Source of the DNA: UMGS1668 sp035447605 | GTDB taxonomy: Bacteria; Bacillota; Clostridia; Oscillospirales; Ruminococcaceae | NCBI GenBank assembly: GCA_035447605.1 | Contig: DAOTHJ010000012.1 | Coordinates: forward strand, 1 to 61,468 | Direction: 5' to 3' | Length of the DNA stretch: 61,468 bases | Made by a program: the position numbers and the translations under genes | The notes under the pieces: model-generated | Database searches by the model: none | What the model saw: the letters and a program-made list of their open reading frames with translations, nothing else | Told to the model about the DNA's origin: nothing | Shown: piece after piece, positions 1 through 8,035 of the stretch | Numbering within the stretch: position 1 is the stretch's first letter | How the letters are laid out: each line of letters starts with the position of its first letter

Positions 1-346
1 GAAAAACGGCCGTCGCGCCGTTTTCGGCACAGAGCTCTGTCACAAACTGCTCAAGCTTGCCGCGCTCGGTGGAATTCAGCTTTTCAAGCGGCAGATCCTC
101 CGCAAGGACGCAGCGCCGCCCGCCGTCAAAAGAGATCTCAAACGCCGCATCCGCGAGCGCATCCGCCGAAACGCTGCCGTTAAAGACGTGCAGGCCCGGG
201 CCGGCCTTTCCGCCCATCGCAAGGCTGGCGGCGGCATCGGCGAACCGGTGCTTCCGGGCGGAGTCGCTGCCGTAGATAAAATAGACGGGCAGGGGCACCC
301 CCAGACGGATGTGGCGCAGCAGATCGTCGGCGGTTTTAAAAATCAA
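1..346 (-). CDS. holA: DNA polymerase III delta subunit, N-terminal part (cut by window edge)
   Basis: The clamp-loader delta subunit opens the beta sliding clamp during replication. Reading leftwards from a TTG codon at 346-344 gives MIFKTADDLLRHIRLG, then PVYFIYGSDS about 20 residues in. This is the usual HolA opening, in which a short helix leads to a strand and a P-loop-like turn. The frame stays open to the window edge (about 115 residues). The start is supported by an AAGGGG ribosome site at 360-355, just inside the end of comEC, so the two genes are almost joined. The comEC-holA order is common in Firmicutes and supports the call. The 3' part is missing, so the C-terminal collar domain cannot be checked. 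Confidence 0.8.
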   Translation of the reverse strand, partial: MIFKTADDLLRHIRLGVPLPVYFIYGSDSARKHRFADAAASLAMGGKAGPGLHVFNGSVSADALADAAFEISFDGGRRCVLAEDLPLEKLNSTERGKLEQFVTELCAENGATAVF

Positions 347-350
347 GCTC

Positions 351-2555
351 TCAGCCCCTTTTTACAGTCTCCCCGCGGCAGTAAAACGTCACTCCCCCGG
401 AACCGGCGGAGATGATCTCCCCGGCTCCGCCGAACACGCCGCCGCAGTCGATGGTGACGAGGGAACCGCACCGCAGAACGGATAGTTTCTCCATCGGCAC
501 CCCGCGGACCACGGCGATATCCGGCCGGCGGTATTTTGCTTCGATGTCCATTATATCACATCCGCCGGAATAATATAAGAGGACGGCATCCTCCGTCTCT
601 ACGGCAAAATCCTGCCCACTGAAGAAGACCGCGCGGGTTCCGTTCCCCAGCTTAACCTCCATCGGATAAAAAGCGGCCTCCGCTCCGGCGCGGGAGACGG
701 CGGCGGGATCCGACAGCACCGCAAGCTCCGGGGTGTAGATCTCCTCCAGCCGAAGTTCCACCGCGGCATCCCCCTCCCCGGCGGATACGAGCGCGGCGAC
801 ATGGTTGTTGTAATAGCCGGCAATCTTCCGGACGGAATAGGTATCGTCATACCCGAGGTTCTCCGCAATCAGGAGCGTTTGGCCGTTTGCCGTGCAGGAG
901 ACGGCCGTGCCCTCCTCAAGCGGAACGACGCGGATCTCCGTCAGACCTTTTTTGAGCACGGACTCGCCGGTCAGCCCGACGCAGAGCGCCGTCAGCGACA
1001 AAAGCACCGCCAGTTTATAAAAGCGAAGGCGCGTATGCATCAGCCTTGGCATCACAAAAAGCAGAACGGTTCCCGCAATCCAGAGAAACAGCCATCCGTT
1101 TTCCGCCGGAACGATCGACTCTGGGATCGTGGAAAACAGCTTCGCAAGGCCGATGAGCAGCGCTGAAAAGAATTCCGCCAGCTTCGCGGCTAAAAAGCCC
1201 ACGGCTTTGAGCACCGGTACTTGGCTGAGCACGGCGGCCGGAATGCCCGCATAGATGGCGAGCATGGCAATCGGCCCGGCGAAGAGGTTGGAGACGAGCC
1301 CTGCAAAGCAGACGGTGCCGTAAAAGGCCGCGCAGATCGGCGTCGTGAAGCTCCACGCGGAGACGCAGACACCGATATTCTGAAGAAACAGGTCTGTCCG
1401 GCGGCGGCCCTTTTTCGTCAGGGACAAGCGCCGCGGAACCGTTTTCCAAAGCAGCAGAGACAGTGGGACCGAGCAGGTGACGACGCCGAGGCTGCCCGCC
1501 ACGGACATCAGAAAGCCACAGTCGCAGGCGGCCGCCGGATCGATCAGCACAACCAGCGACGCGCCGAAGGCAAGCGAGCTCGGGGCATCCGGCTCCGAAT
1601 CGGTGAGCATGCCGACATACCGCACCAGCATCATAAACGCCGCCCGCAGAACGGGCATGCCGAAGCCGGCCGCCGCCGCATAGAGAACGGTCACCGCGAT
1701 CAGCAAAACGGCCCTCTTTTTTCTGCCCGCACATACCGTACCGAGCAGCTTTTCGGCAAACCAGGCGACCGCCACCATATGCATGCCGGAGACGCAGAGG
1801 ATGGCCGACATGCCCGCCCGGCGGAAATGATCGGTGATCTCCGCGTCAAGATCGTCTCCGGCGCCGAAGATCATTCTCTCCAACAGGCGGAGCGGATCGC
1901 CGGAAAGATAGGTATCGAGCGAATCCGTAAACCAGCCCCGGTATGCGGCAAGAAGCGTCGCCGGCGTCACGAAGTTTTCCTGCAAGATGGCCGGCTCCCC
2001 AACGAAGGAGGCATAGGACTGAATGCCGGAAGCCCGCTCTTCGGCCCTCTCCGCAAACGTACCGCCCTCCGTGGAGCCGTCGTCCTCTTCCCCGAGAAAC
2101 AGGACTTTCCCCGTGATCAGATCCCCGCGCTCCACATCGTAATCGCCGTAGCCGCTGATCCGGACCCGGATCTGCTGCGGCACACCCTGCCCATCAACCG
2201 AACGCGTGCCGACCGTAAACCTTGTGCGGCCGCTGCTGCTCTCGATCTCCTCCACCACGCCGGTGAAGGAGACCTCCTGCCCGGCGAGGGAACGGACCGG
2301 CTCATAAAACAAAAACAGATAGCCCGAAATCCATGCAAAGGCGGCGGCAACCGAAAGAGAAACCAGAAACGCGCGCCGCCCCCGCCAGACAAAGCGAAAG
2401 ATCACGGAAAAGAAGAGCGCCGTCGCCGCGGCCGCCAGATCCGCGGTCAGGCTCAGGAAAGACGCGGCAAGCGTCCCGGCCAAGAACGAATATCCTGCCC
2501 AGCAAAAAGGACGCCTGATCGGCCGCTCCCGTTCCATGACTTCCAAAACTTCCAT
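351..2555 (-). CDS. comEC: ComEC/Rec2-type DNA-uptake channel protein with degenerate C-terminal domain
   Basis: ComEC is the membrane channel that carries single-stranded DNA into the cytoplasm during natural transformation. The 734-residue product has N-terminal membrane segments, an extracellular OB-like region (about residues 70-200), then the multi-helix Competence domain with the typical AGMSAILCVSGMHMVAVAWF stretch. The C-terminal ~180 residues lie where a metallo-beta-lactamase-like domain is usual. The HxHxDH metal-binding motif and other expected histidines are not there; the equivalent part reads NNHVAALVSAGEGD. The domain is therefore probably non-catalytic. The start at 2555 has an AAAGAGG site upstream; a second ATG six codons in is possible. 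A TATAAT-like box lies at 2593-2588 with only a poor -35. holA follows directly. Confidence 0.88.
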   Translation of the reverse strand: MEVLEVMERERPIRRPFCWAGYSFLAGTLAASFLSLTADLAAAATALFFSVIFRFVWRGRRAFLVSLSVAAAFAWISGYLFLFYEPVRSLAGQEVSFTGVVEEIESSSGRTRFTVGTRSVDGQGVPQQIRVRISGYGDYDVERGDLITGKVLFLGEEDDGSTEGGTFAERAEERASGIQSYASFVGEPAILQENFVTPATLLAAYRGWFTDSLDTYLSGDPLRLLERMIFGAGDDLDAEITDHFRRAGMSAILCVSGMHMVAVAWFAEKLLGTVCAGRKKRAVLLIAVTVLYAAAAGFGMPVLRAAFMMLVRYVGMLTDSEPDAPSSLAFGASLVVLIDPAAACDCGFLMSVAGSLGVVTCSVPLSLLLWKTVPRRLSLTKKGRRRTDLFLQNIGVCVSAWSFTTPICAAFYGTVCFAGLVSNLFAGPIAMLAIYAGIPAAVLSQVPVLKAVGFLAAKLAEFFSALLIGLAKLFSTIPESIVPAENGWLFLWIAGTVLLFVMPRLMHTRLRFYKLAVLLSLTALCVGLTGESVLKKGLTEIRVVPLEEGTAVSCTANGQTLLIAENLGYDDTYSVRKIAGYYNNHVAALVSAGEGDAAVELRLEEIYTPELAVLSDPAAVSRAGAEAAFYPMEVKLGNGTRAVFFSGQDFAVETEDAVLLYYSGGCDIMDIEAKYRRPDIAVVRGVPMEKLSVLRCGSLVTIDCGGVFGGAGEIISAGSGGVTFYCRGETVKRG

Positions 2556-2599
2556 GGCTCAGGCCTCTTTCCCGATTAATTTGACATAATTATACAAAA

Positions 2600-2634
2600 A
2601 AACAGGGCCTTCCGCAATGCGGAAACCCCTGTTT
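2600..2634 (-). terminator. Rho-independent terminator after spoVG
   Basis: The arms AAACAGGG and CCCTGTTT enclose an inner TTCCGC/GCGGAA stem. On the minus strand the stem is followed by a run of seven T. It separates spoVG from comEC. Confidence 0.9.
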
Positions 2635-2650
2635 CGGAAAAATATCCTGT

Positions 2651-2944
2651 TTATTCCTGCCCGTTCAGTTCCTCTTCCGCCTTCAGCTGCGCGAGATGCT
2701 CCTGATAGGCGGTCAGGATGGCCTCCTCCATCGTACGCCTTGCCTCAGGCGTGATGGGATGTACGATGTCCCGAAAGACGCCGCCCTCGTCTTTTCGGCT
2801 CGGCATGGCGACGAAAAGGCGTTCCGGCCCTTCAATGACTTTTAAGTCGTGGACGGCGAGGTCATTATCCACCGTGACGGAAACAAGGGCTTTGAGGCGG
2901 TCGTTTTGATAGGTCTTTCTGATGCGAATATCCGTGATGTTCAT
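2651..2944 (-). CDS. spoVG: Septation/sporulation regulator SpoVG
   Basis: SpoVG is a small nucleic-acid-binding protein that affects cell division, sporulation and surface traits in Firmicutes. The 97-residue product opens MNITDIRIRK and contains the family core (KALVSVTVDNDLAVHDLKVI, then LFVAMPSRKDEGGVFRDIVHPI). This matches the family in length and layout over residues 1-85, with an acidic tail. An AGGAGGAG site lies just before the ATG. A perfect 10-bp inverted repeat sits about 20 bp upstream of the start codon, which suggests local control. The gene is monocistronic, with a strong terminator after it. Confidence 0.95.
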   Translation of the reverse strand: MNITDIRIRKTYQNDRLKALVSVTVDNDLAVHDLKVIEGPERLFVAMPSRKDEGGVFRDIVHPITPEARRTMEEAILTAYQEHLAQLKAEEELNGQE

Positions 2945-2961
2945 CTTCTGCTCCTCCTAAC

Positions 2962-2992
2962 ATGATTCTGCTATAGTATTTGGCAGAATCAT
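2962..2992. promoter_or_regulatory. Inverted repeat upstream of spoVG
   Basis: The arms ATGATTCTGC (2962-2971) and GCAGAATCAT (2983-2992) are perfect complements separated by 11 bp. The spacer holds a TACTAT-like -10 box on the minus strand, so this may be an operator overlapping the spoVG promoter. No clear -35 was found. The site is seen directly; the role is inferred. Confidence 0.5.
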
Positions 2993-3353
2993 CCGGGTTA
3001 TGCAGGCAGAAAAAGCCGGATAAAAGCCTCCGACACGGAAAAATTTTGGCCCGGTGAGCCGTTTTCTCCGCAAAAACAGCCGGACCGGTTCCAGCACGGG
3101 GAAACTCTCCTCCAAAAGATTTCCCCTTCCATTTCGTTTTTCCGGTCCCTTCAAAAAAGAAACGGAATCAGAAAACGCCGTCTTTTCCATCGAGCTCCGT
3201 TTTGTGCTCCGCGGAAGAGTCGGCCGCGCGCCGTTCTCGGGCGGACAGCGCGAATCGCAAAATAGATGTTTCTTTTTCCGCCGGTTTGCAATATAATATT
3301 AAGATAAGTGAATATAAGCGGTTTTTTCCGCTTTTTCCGATAGAAAGCAGGCG
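2993..3353. other. Intergenic region between divergent spoVG and murC
   Basis: No gene is seen here. A TATAAT box at 3292-3297 (plus strand) may serve murC, but the -35 (TTTCTT at 3269-3274) is weak. Confidence 0.4.
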
Positions 3354-4739
3354 ATGATTTTGACAATCGATGAAGATCTGTTGAAACGGTGCAGGCATCT
3401 GCACTTTATCGGCATCGGCGGCTCCGGCATGTTTCCGATGGTGCAGATCCTTCACAAAGAAGGCTATTATATCACCGGCTCGGACAACAATGAGACGGAG
3501 ACCACCCGCGTGGAGCGCGAGATGGGCATCCCGGTCACGTTCGGACAGTCGGCCGAAAATATTGCGGGCGCGGACCTGATCGTCCACACCGCCGCCATCA
3601 TGGACGACAACCCCGAGCTGATCGCGGCGCGGGCCTCCGGCGTGCCGTGTCTTGAGCGCAGCGAGATGCTCGGGCTCCTCTCCCGCCGCTACAACCGGGC
3701 GGTCTGCGTCTCCGGCACGCACGGCAAGACCACCACTTCCGCCATGATTGCTCAGGTTCTGTTGGAGGCCGGATTCGATCCCTCCGCCTTCATCGGCGGA
3801 AAGGTCAAGGCCCTCGGCGGCAGCGGCAGGGCCGGCGGCAGTGATATCATTGTGATCGAGTCCTGCGAGTTCCGGGATACGTTTCTGCATCTTGCAAACG
3901 ACATCTCCGTCATTCTCAATATCGACAACGATCATCTCGATTATTTCGGCACGATTGAGAACAGCATCAAATCTTTCCGCACCTTCGCGGAACACAGCAC
4001 CGGCCCCGTGATCGTCAACGGCTGCGACGCCAACACGATGAAGGCCGTCGAAGGTCTCGACAAAGAGATCATCACCTTTGGCTGGGACAGCTCCTGCCGC
4101 TACTGGCCAAAGGACATCCGCCCGCTCGGCGGCGCCAAGAGCGGCTACACGCTGATGCGCGGAGACGAGGTGCTCGCGGAAGTGACGCTCTCGATTCCGG
4201 GAAAACACAACATTCTCAACTCGCTCGCCTGCGCCGCCGCCTGCATCTGTGTCGGCGCCGACCCGAAAGTGGTTGCCGAAAAGATCGCCCATTTCCCCGG
4301 CGCGGGCAGACGCTTTGAAATCCTCGGCGAAGTCGGCGGCGTCACAATCGCGGACGACTACGCCCATCATCCGGCGGAGGTCAAGGCCACGCTTAAAGCC
4401 GCAAAGGAGATGGATTTTCACGAGGTTTGGGCCGTGTTCCAGCCGTTCACCTACTCCCGCACGGCGATGCTGCTCGACGATTTTGTGGATGCGCTCTCGG
4501 TAGCCGACCATGTGGTCATGAGCGAGATCATGGGCAGCCGTGAAAAAAACACCTACAATATCTATACAAAAGACCTCGCCGCCAAGATTCCCGGCAGCGT
4601 CTGGTTCAACACCTTCCGGGAGATGGCCGACTACACCCTCGCCCACGCGAAACCCGGCGATCTTGTGATTACCCTCGGCTGTGGCGACGTCTACAAATGC
4701 GCCTATATTATGGTTGGGAGACCGGCTAACGGCGTATAA
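3354..4739 (+). CDS. murC: UDP-N-acetylmuramate--L-alanine ligase
   Basis: MurC adds L-alanine to UDP-MurNAc using ATP, the first step of stem-peptide synthesis in the cytoplasm. The 461-residue product has the N-terminal nucleotide-binding domain (HFIGIGGSGM, residues 17-26), the ATP-binding loop SGTHGKTTT in the Mur central domain, the N-I-D-N-DHLDYFGT stretch, and a C-terminal domain with ADDYAHHPAEV and FQPFTYSRT. These are diagnostic of MurC and of normal length. The ATG at 3354 has a modest AAAGCAGG site; a TTG two codons downstream is an alternative start. The repeat array begins two bases after the stop codon. Confidence 0.95.
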   Translation: MILTIDEDLLKRCRHLHFIGIGGSGMFPMVQILHKEGYYITGSDNNETETTRVEREMGIPVTFGQSAENIAGADLIVHTAAIMDDNPELIAARASGVPCLERSEMLGLLSRRYNRAVCVSGTHGKTTTSAMIAQVLLEAGFDPSAFIGGKVKALGGSGRAGGSDIIVIESCEFRDTFLHLANDISVILNIDNDHLDYFGTIENSIKSFRTFAEHSTGPVIVNGCDANTMKAVEGLDKEIITFGWDSSCRYWPKDIRPLGGAKSGYTLMRGDEVLAEVTLSIPGKHNILNSLACAAACICVGADPKVVAEKIAHFPGAGRRFEILGEVGGVTIADDYAHHPAEVKATLKAAKEMDFHEVWAVFQPFTYSRTAMLLDDFVDALSVADHVVMSEIMGSREKNTYNIYTKDLAAKIPGSVWFNTFREMADYTLAHAKPGDLVITLGCGDVYKCAYIMVGRPANGV

Positions 4740-4740
4740 A

Positions 4741-5140
4741 ACATGGCAAAGCCATGTTTTATACTGGGAGTTTTGCTGACACAAAACATCCTCGTAAAAT
4801 AGACCGACAAAGCCTTATTCTATACTGGGAGTTCCGCTTCGCGGAACATCCTCGTAAAACGGATCGGCAACGCCATGTTTTATACTGGGAGTTCCGCTTC
4901 GCGGAACATCCTCGTAAAACGGATCGGCAAAGCCATGTTTTATACTGGGAGTTCCGCTTCGCGGAACATCCAAACGGATTGGCAAAGCCATGGCCATACT
5001 TGGACTTTCGCTCTGCGGAACATCCTCGTAAAATAGACCGACAAAGCCTTATTCTATACCGGGAATTCCGCTCCGCGGAATATTCTTATAGAGATCGCAT
5101 AACCATATTTCGGACCGGAGGTTTTGCTCCGGAGAAGCCA
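4741..5140. repeat. Tandem array of seven ~60-bp hairpin-bearing units
   Basis: Seven imperfect copies begin near 4761, 4822, 4882, 4942, 4996, 5056 and 5105, so the period is 60-61 bp in the core and shorter at the end. Each core unit carries a tight hairpin, GTTCCGC-TTC-GCGGAAC, at 4831-4847, 4891-4907 and 4951-4967. Unit 6 has ATTCCGC/GCGGAAT, a paired change that keeps the stem. Unit 7 has CCGGAG/CTCCGG. An extra hairpin, ACATGGC-AAA-GCCATGT, lies at 4741-4757 right after the murC stop. Because 60 is divisible by three, both strands show long open frames with 20-residue repeats, but these look incidental. The function is unknown. Confidence 0.9.
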
Positions 5141-5172
5141 AAAAACATCCGCAAAAGAAAGGATGAGCAACG

Positions 5173-5559
5173 ATGAAACCGCTTGGAAAAGCACTCGATG
5201 AATTCCGCATTTACATCGCCGGCCAGAAGATGGAGGCCGCTGAGACCATCGGCGCGCTGATCGAAAACGGTCAGAGCGAGGAAGCCGCTGTCGAACGGGC
5301 AAAAGTCGCCGCCGGGGACATTTTTCTCGCCTATCTCCAGCAGACCGAAAAGGCACATGGGCGGGAAAGTTATGTGGATTTCGTAAAGGCCTACGCCGAG
5401 GCGCTGGCTCCGCAGATTGCCGACTGGAAGCACCGCAAGGAGAGCGCGGAGGCCGACGGCTGGACGCCTCAGATCCTTGGCAATACGGCGAAGCTCGACA
5501 AGGCCGAGGAACTCCTGACGGTCTTTACCGATATTATGGAGAACGCGCAGGAGGAATGA
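5173..5559 (+). CDS. Small conserved-looking protein of unknown function
   Basis: The 128-residue product is not recognised. It is soluble and appears almost wholly helical, rich in Ala, Glu and Lys, with no signal peptide, membrane segment or cysteine. The start is well supported by AAAGGA eight to nine bases upstream of the ATG. The gene follows the repeat array on the same strand as murC, so it may be expressed from the murC transcript or from within the repeats. A strong terminator lies 130 bp downstream. It is called a gene on the basis of its length, ribosome site and codon use like the neighbours. Confidence 0.7.
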   Translation: MKPLGKALDEFRIYIAGQKMEAAETIGALIENGQSEEAAVERAKVAAGDIFLAYLQQTEKAHGRESYVDFVKAYAEALAPQIADWKHRKESAEADGWTPQILGNTAKLDKAEELLTVFTDIMENAQEE

Positions 5560-5863
5560 TTTCCGCCGCCGCAGATTGACTCCGCCGGGGGTCAAAAGCG
5601 GAGACTGTGCCGATGACGTTCGGTTCTATATTCTTTTCCGCATTTTCTTGCCGTCCTACATATGGATCGCATTTTATTGAACAACAAAAAATCCCCCGGG
5701 GCTTTTTCCCCGGGGGATTTCTGTTTTATTTTGCGTAAACCGATTTCGTTTTCGCAGTCTCCATTCACGGTGCACAAAGGAAATCTTCGGCGCCTCCTGA
5801 GTATGTAGGCGGCAGGCTATATTGGGATCTGCGAGCTACCGGCGTGCGGCGGTTCCGACAAAT
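5560..5863. other. Intergenic region between convergent genes
   Basis: This stretch holds the shared terminator at 5689-5720 and nothing else recognised. Confidence 0.5.
5689..5720. terminator. Bidirectional terminator
   Basis: A perfect 13-bp stem, AAATCCCCCGGGG with CCCCGGGGGATTT, encloses a six-base loop and has T-rich flanks on both strands. It can end both the murC-side transcript and the heat-shock operon. Confidence 0.9.
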
Positions 5864-6787
5864 TCAGAGCCGTAGCAGCAAGGCAACCCATCCGCCATCG
5901 GTAAGCCGTTTTTCGACGCGGAAGCCCGCATCCAGACAGGCTTTTTCGGTCTCGTCGGCGCGGGTGTCGATAATGCCGGAGACGATCAGCACGCCGCCCG
6001 GCAGGAGAAACTCCTTTACCGTCCCGAGTAGGCGAATGATCACATCCGCGACGATATTTGCGGTGACGATCTCAAACCGGCCGGAGGCCTTCTCGGTCAG
6101 GTCACCGCAGACAAATTCCGTGACGCCGGAGGTACCGTTCAGCGCGGCATTCTCCTTTGCAACCCTGACGGCTACCGGATCGATATCGACGCCGAGCGCA
6201 TACGGAGCGCCGAGCAGCGCCGCGCCGACCGCGAGGATGCCGCTGCCGGTGCCGACGTCGAGGAGCCTTGTTTTTTCGGTTACGCACTCCTCGAGAAGGC
6301 GCAGACAGAGCCGCGTCGTCTCATGGGTGCCGGTGCCGAAGGCCATACCGGGATCGAGCCGGATGACCTTCTCATCCCCGGAGGGCTCGTAGGTCTCCCA
6401 TGAAGGGCAGACGGCCAGCCTTTCGCCGATCTTCTGCGCATGGTAGTATTTTTTCCAGTTGTTCGCCCAGTCCTCCTCCCGCACATCCTCGGTGTGGAGC
6501 TCATAGGCAATTCCCTCCGCGGCAAACCGTTCCTTCAGGAATTCCACAGCCTCCGTGAGCGCCCGCTCCTGTTTCAAATACAGATGAATCAGGGAATGCG
6601 TGCGGTCCTTTTCCAGAAGATCCTTCTCGATCAGATCGATGTGCGCGATCTCCTGAACCTCGGCCTCGAGATCGGAATAATCCTCGATATAGATGCCGGC
6701 ATCCGCCGCCATGGAGCAGATCGCCGCGGCGCGCTCGGTATCCTCGGTCGGAATCGTCACCGTCAGTTCGTTCCAGATATCGTCCAT
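5864..6787 (-). CDS. prmA: Ribosomal protein L11 methyltransferase
   Basis: PrmA uses S-adenosylmethionine to trimethylate ribosomal protein L11. The product has the N-terminal L11-recognition region, then WANNWKKYYHAQKIGERLAV, then the SAM-binding motifs DPGMAFGTGTHETTRLCL and DVGTGSGILAVGA, and later GDLTEKASGRFEIVTANIVA. These are typical PrmA features at normal length (307 residues). The ATG at 6787 is preferred because AAAGGAG sits seven bases upstream. A TTG two codons earlier overlaps the dnaJ stop. It is the last gene of the heat-shock operon, its usual place in Bacillota. Confidence 0.94.
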   Translation of the reverse strand: MDDIWNELTVTIPTEDTERAAAICSMAADAGIYIEDYSDLEAEVQEIAHIDLIEKDLLEKDRTHSLIHLYLKQERALTEAVEFLKERFAAEGIAYELHTEDVREEDWANNWKKYYHAQKIGERLAVCPSWETYEPSGDEKVIRLDPGMAFGTGTHETTRLCLRLLEECVTEKTRLLDVGTGSGILAVGAALLGAPYALGVDIDPVAVRVAKENAALNGTSGVTEFVCGDLTEKASGRFEIVTANIVADVIIRLLGTVKEFLLPGGVLIVSGIIDTRADETEKACLDAGFRVEKRLTDGGWVALLLRL

Positions 6788-6789
6788 GC

Positions 6790-7953
6790 TCAATCTCCTT
6801 TAAAGGAATCTTTGACTTTGTCGAAGAAGCTCTTGCGCTTCGTATAGTTGCGGTCCGTCATGGATTTTTCAAACTCCCGGAGCAGATCCTTCTGCTTGCC
6901 GGAGAGATTCTGCGGCACCTCGACGACGACGCGGACATACTGATCGCCGCGGCCCCGGCTGTTGACGTACGGAATGCCCTTGTTGCGGAGCCGGAACGTC
7001 GCGCCGGACTGGGTGCCTTCCGGAATATCATATTTTACCTTGCCGTCGATGGTCGGCACCGTGATCTCGTCGCCGAGCACCGCCTGCATGAAGCTGATCG
7101 GAATATCGCACCAGACGTCGAAGCTGTCGCGCTGGAAGATCGCATCCTTCTGGACGGAGACCGTGACGTTGAGGTCACCGGCCGGGCCGCTGTTGACGCC
7201 CTCGTCGCCCTGGCCGCGCACGACGAAGGTCTGGCCGTCGTCGATGCCCGCCGGGATATCCACGGCGACCCTGCGGTTATGACGGATCCGGCCCATGCCG
7301 TTGCAGGACGGGCAGGGATCGCTTACAATCTTGCCGCGGCCGTTGCAGCGTGGGCAGGTCTTGGTCGTCTGGATGACGCCGAACGGGCTGCGCTGCTGGG
7401 CCGTCACCTGGCCTCTGCCGCCGCATTCCGGGCAGGTTTCCGGCTGTGTGCCGGCCTTTGCGCCGGTGCCGCCGCATTCCGTGCAGTGCTCAAGATGCTG
7501 GATCGGGATCTCCCGACGGCAGCCTTTGGCCGCATCCATGAAACTGAGCTGGATGCGCACGTTGACGTCGCCGCCGCGGATCGGGCCGTTCGGATTTCTG
7601 GCTCTGGTGGAACCGCCGAAGCCGAAGCCCTGACCGAAGATGTCGCTGAAGATGTCGCCGAAATCGCCAAAGCCGCCAAACCCGCCGAAGCCGCCTGCAC
7701 CCGGCTGCCCGGCCCCGTAGGACGGATCCACGCCGGCCTGGCCGAACTGATCGTAACGGGCACGTTTCTGTGGATCGGAAAGCACATCATATGCCTCGCC
7801 GACCTCCTTGAATTTGGTTTCCGCAGTGGGGTCACCCGGATTCAGGTCCGGATGGTATTTTTTTGCCAAGGTGCGGTAGGCTTTTTTGATCTCGTCTTCC
7901 GAGGCACCTTTCTCAAGGCCAAGCACCTCGTAGTAGTCGCGCTTTTCCGCCAT
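6790..7953 (-). CDS. dnaJ: Chaperone DnaJ (Hsp40)
   Basis: DnaJ delivers unfolded substrates to DnaK and stimulates its ATPase. The 387-residue product has the J domain at residues 5-70 with HPD at about 34-36, a Gly/Phe-rich linker, a zinc domain with four CxxCxGxG repeats (CTECGGTG, CPECGGRG, CPRCNGRG, CPSCNGMG), and the two C-terminal substrate domains. All key residues are present. AAGGGTGAG precedes the ATG. It lies 82 bp after dnaK; that gap contains a GCGGGGA/TCCCCGC hairpin without a T run, which may adjust mRNA levels. Confidence 0.97.
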   Translation of the reverse strand: MAEKRDYYEVLGLEKGASEDEIKKAYRTLAKKYHPDLNPGDPTAETKFKEVGEAYDVLSDPQKRARYDQFGQAGVDPSYGAGQPGAGGFGGFGGFGDFGDIFSDIFGQGFGFGGSTRARNPNGPIRGGDVNVRIQLSFMDAAKGCRREIPIQHLEHCTECGGTGAKAGTQPETCPECGGRGQVTAQQRSPFGVIQTTKTCPRCNGRGKIVSDPCPSCNGMGRIRHNRRVAVDIPAGIDDGQTFVVRGQGDEGVNSGPAGDLNVTVSVQKDAIFQRDSFDVWCDIPISFMQAVLGDEITVPTIDGKVKYDIPEGTQSGATFRLRNKGIPYVNSRGRGDQYVRVVVEVPQNLSGKQKDLLREFEKSMTDRNYTKRKSFFDKVKDSFKGD

Positions 7954-8035
7954 ATTCTCTCACCCTTTTATGTCTTCTGATACGGCAAAGAGCGGGGATG
8001 TCCCCGCCCTGCCATTTTTATCCCCGTTGTGGAGA

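Noticed and set aside
2580..2597. TTGACA-like and TATAC sequence as a plus-strand promoter
   Set aside because: Spacing between the boxes is only a few bases and the direction opposes both neighbours.
4741..5140. CRISPR array
   Set aside because: The units are continuous imperfect tandem repeats with no alternation of conserved repeat and variable spacer, and no cas genes are present.
4754..5176. 140-codon open frame through the repeat array
   Set aside because: The frame is open because the unit length is divisible by three. The opposite strand is open as well, no ribosome site precedes it, and the protein is a low-complexity 20-residue repeat. It also overlaps the next gene's start.
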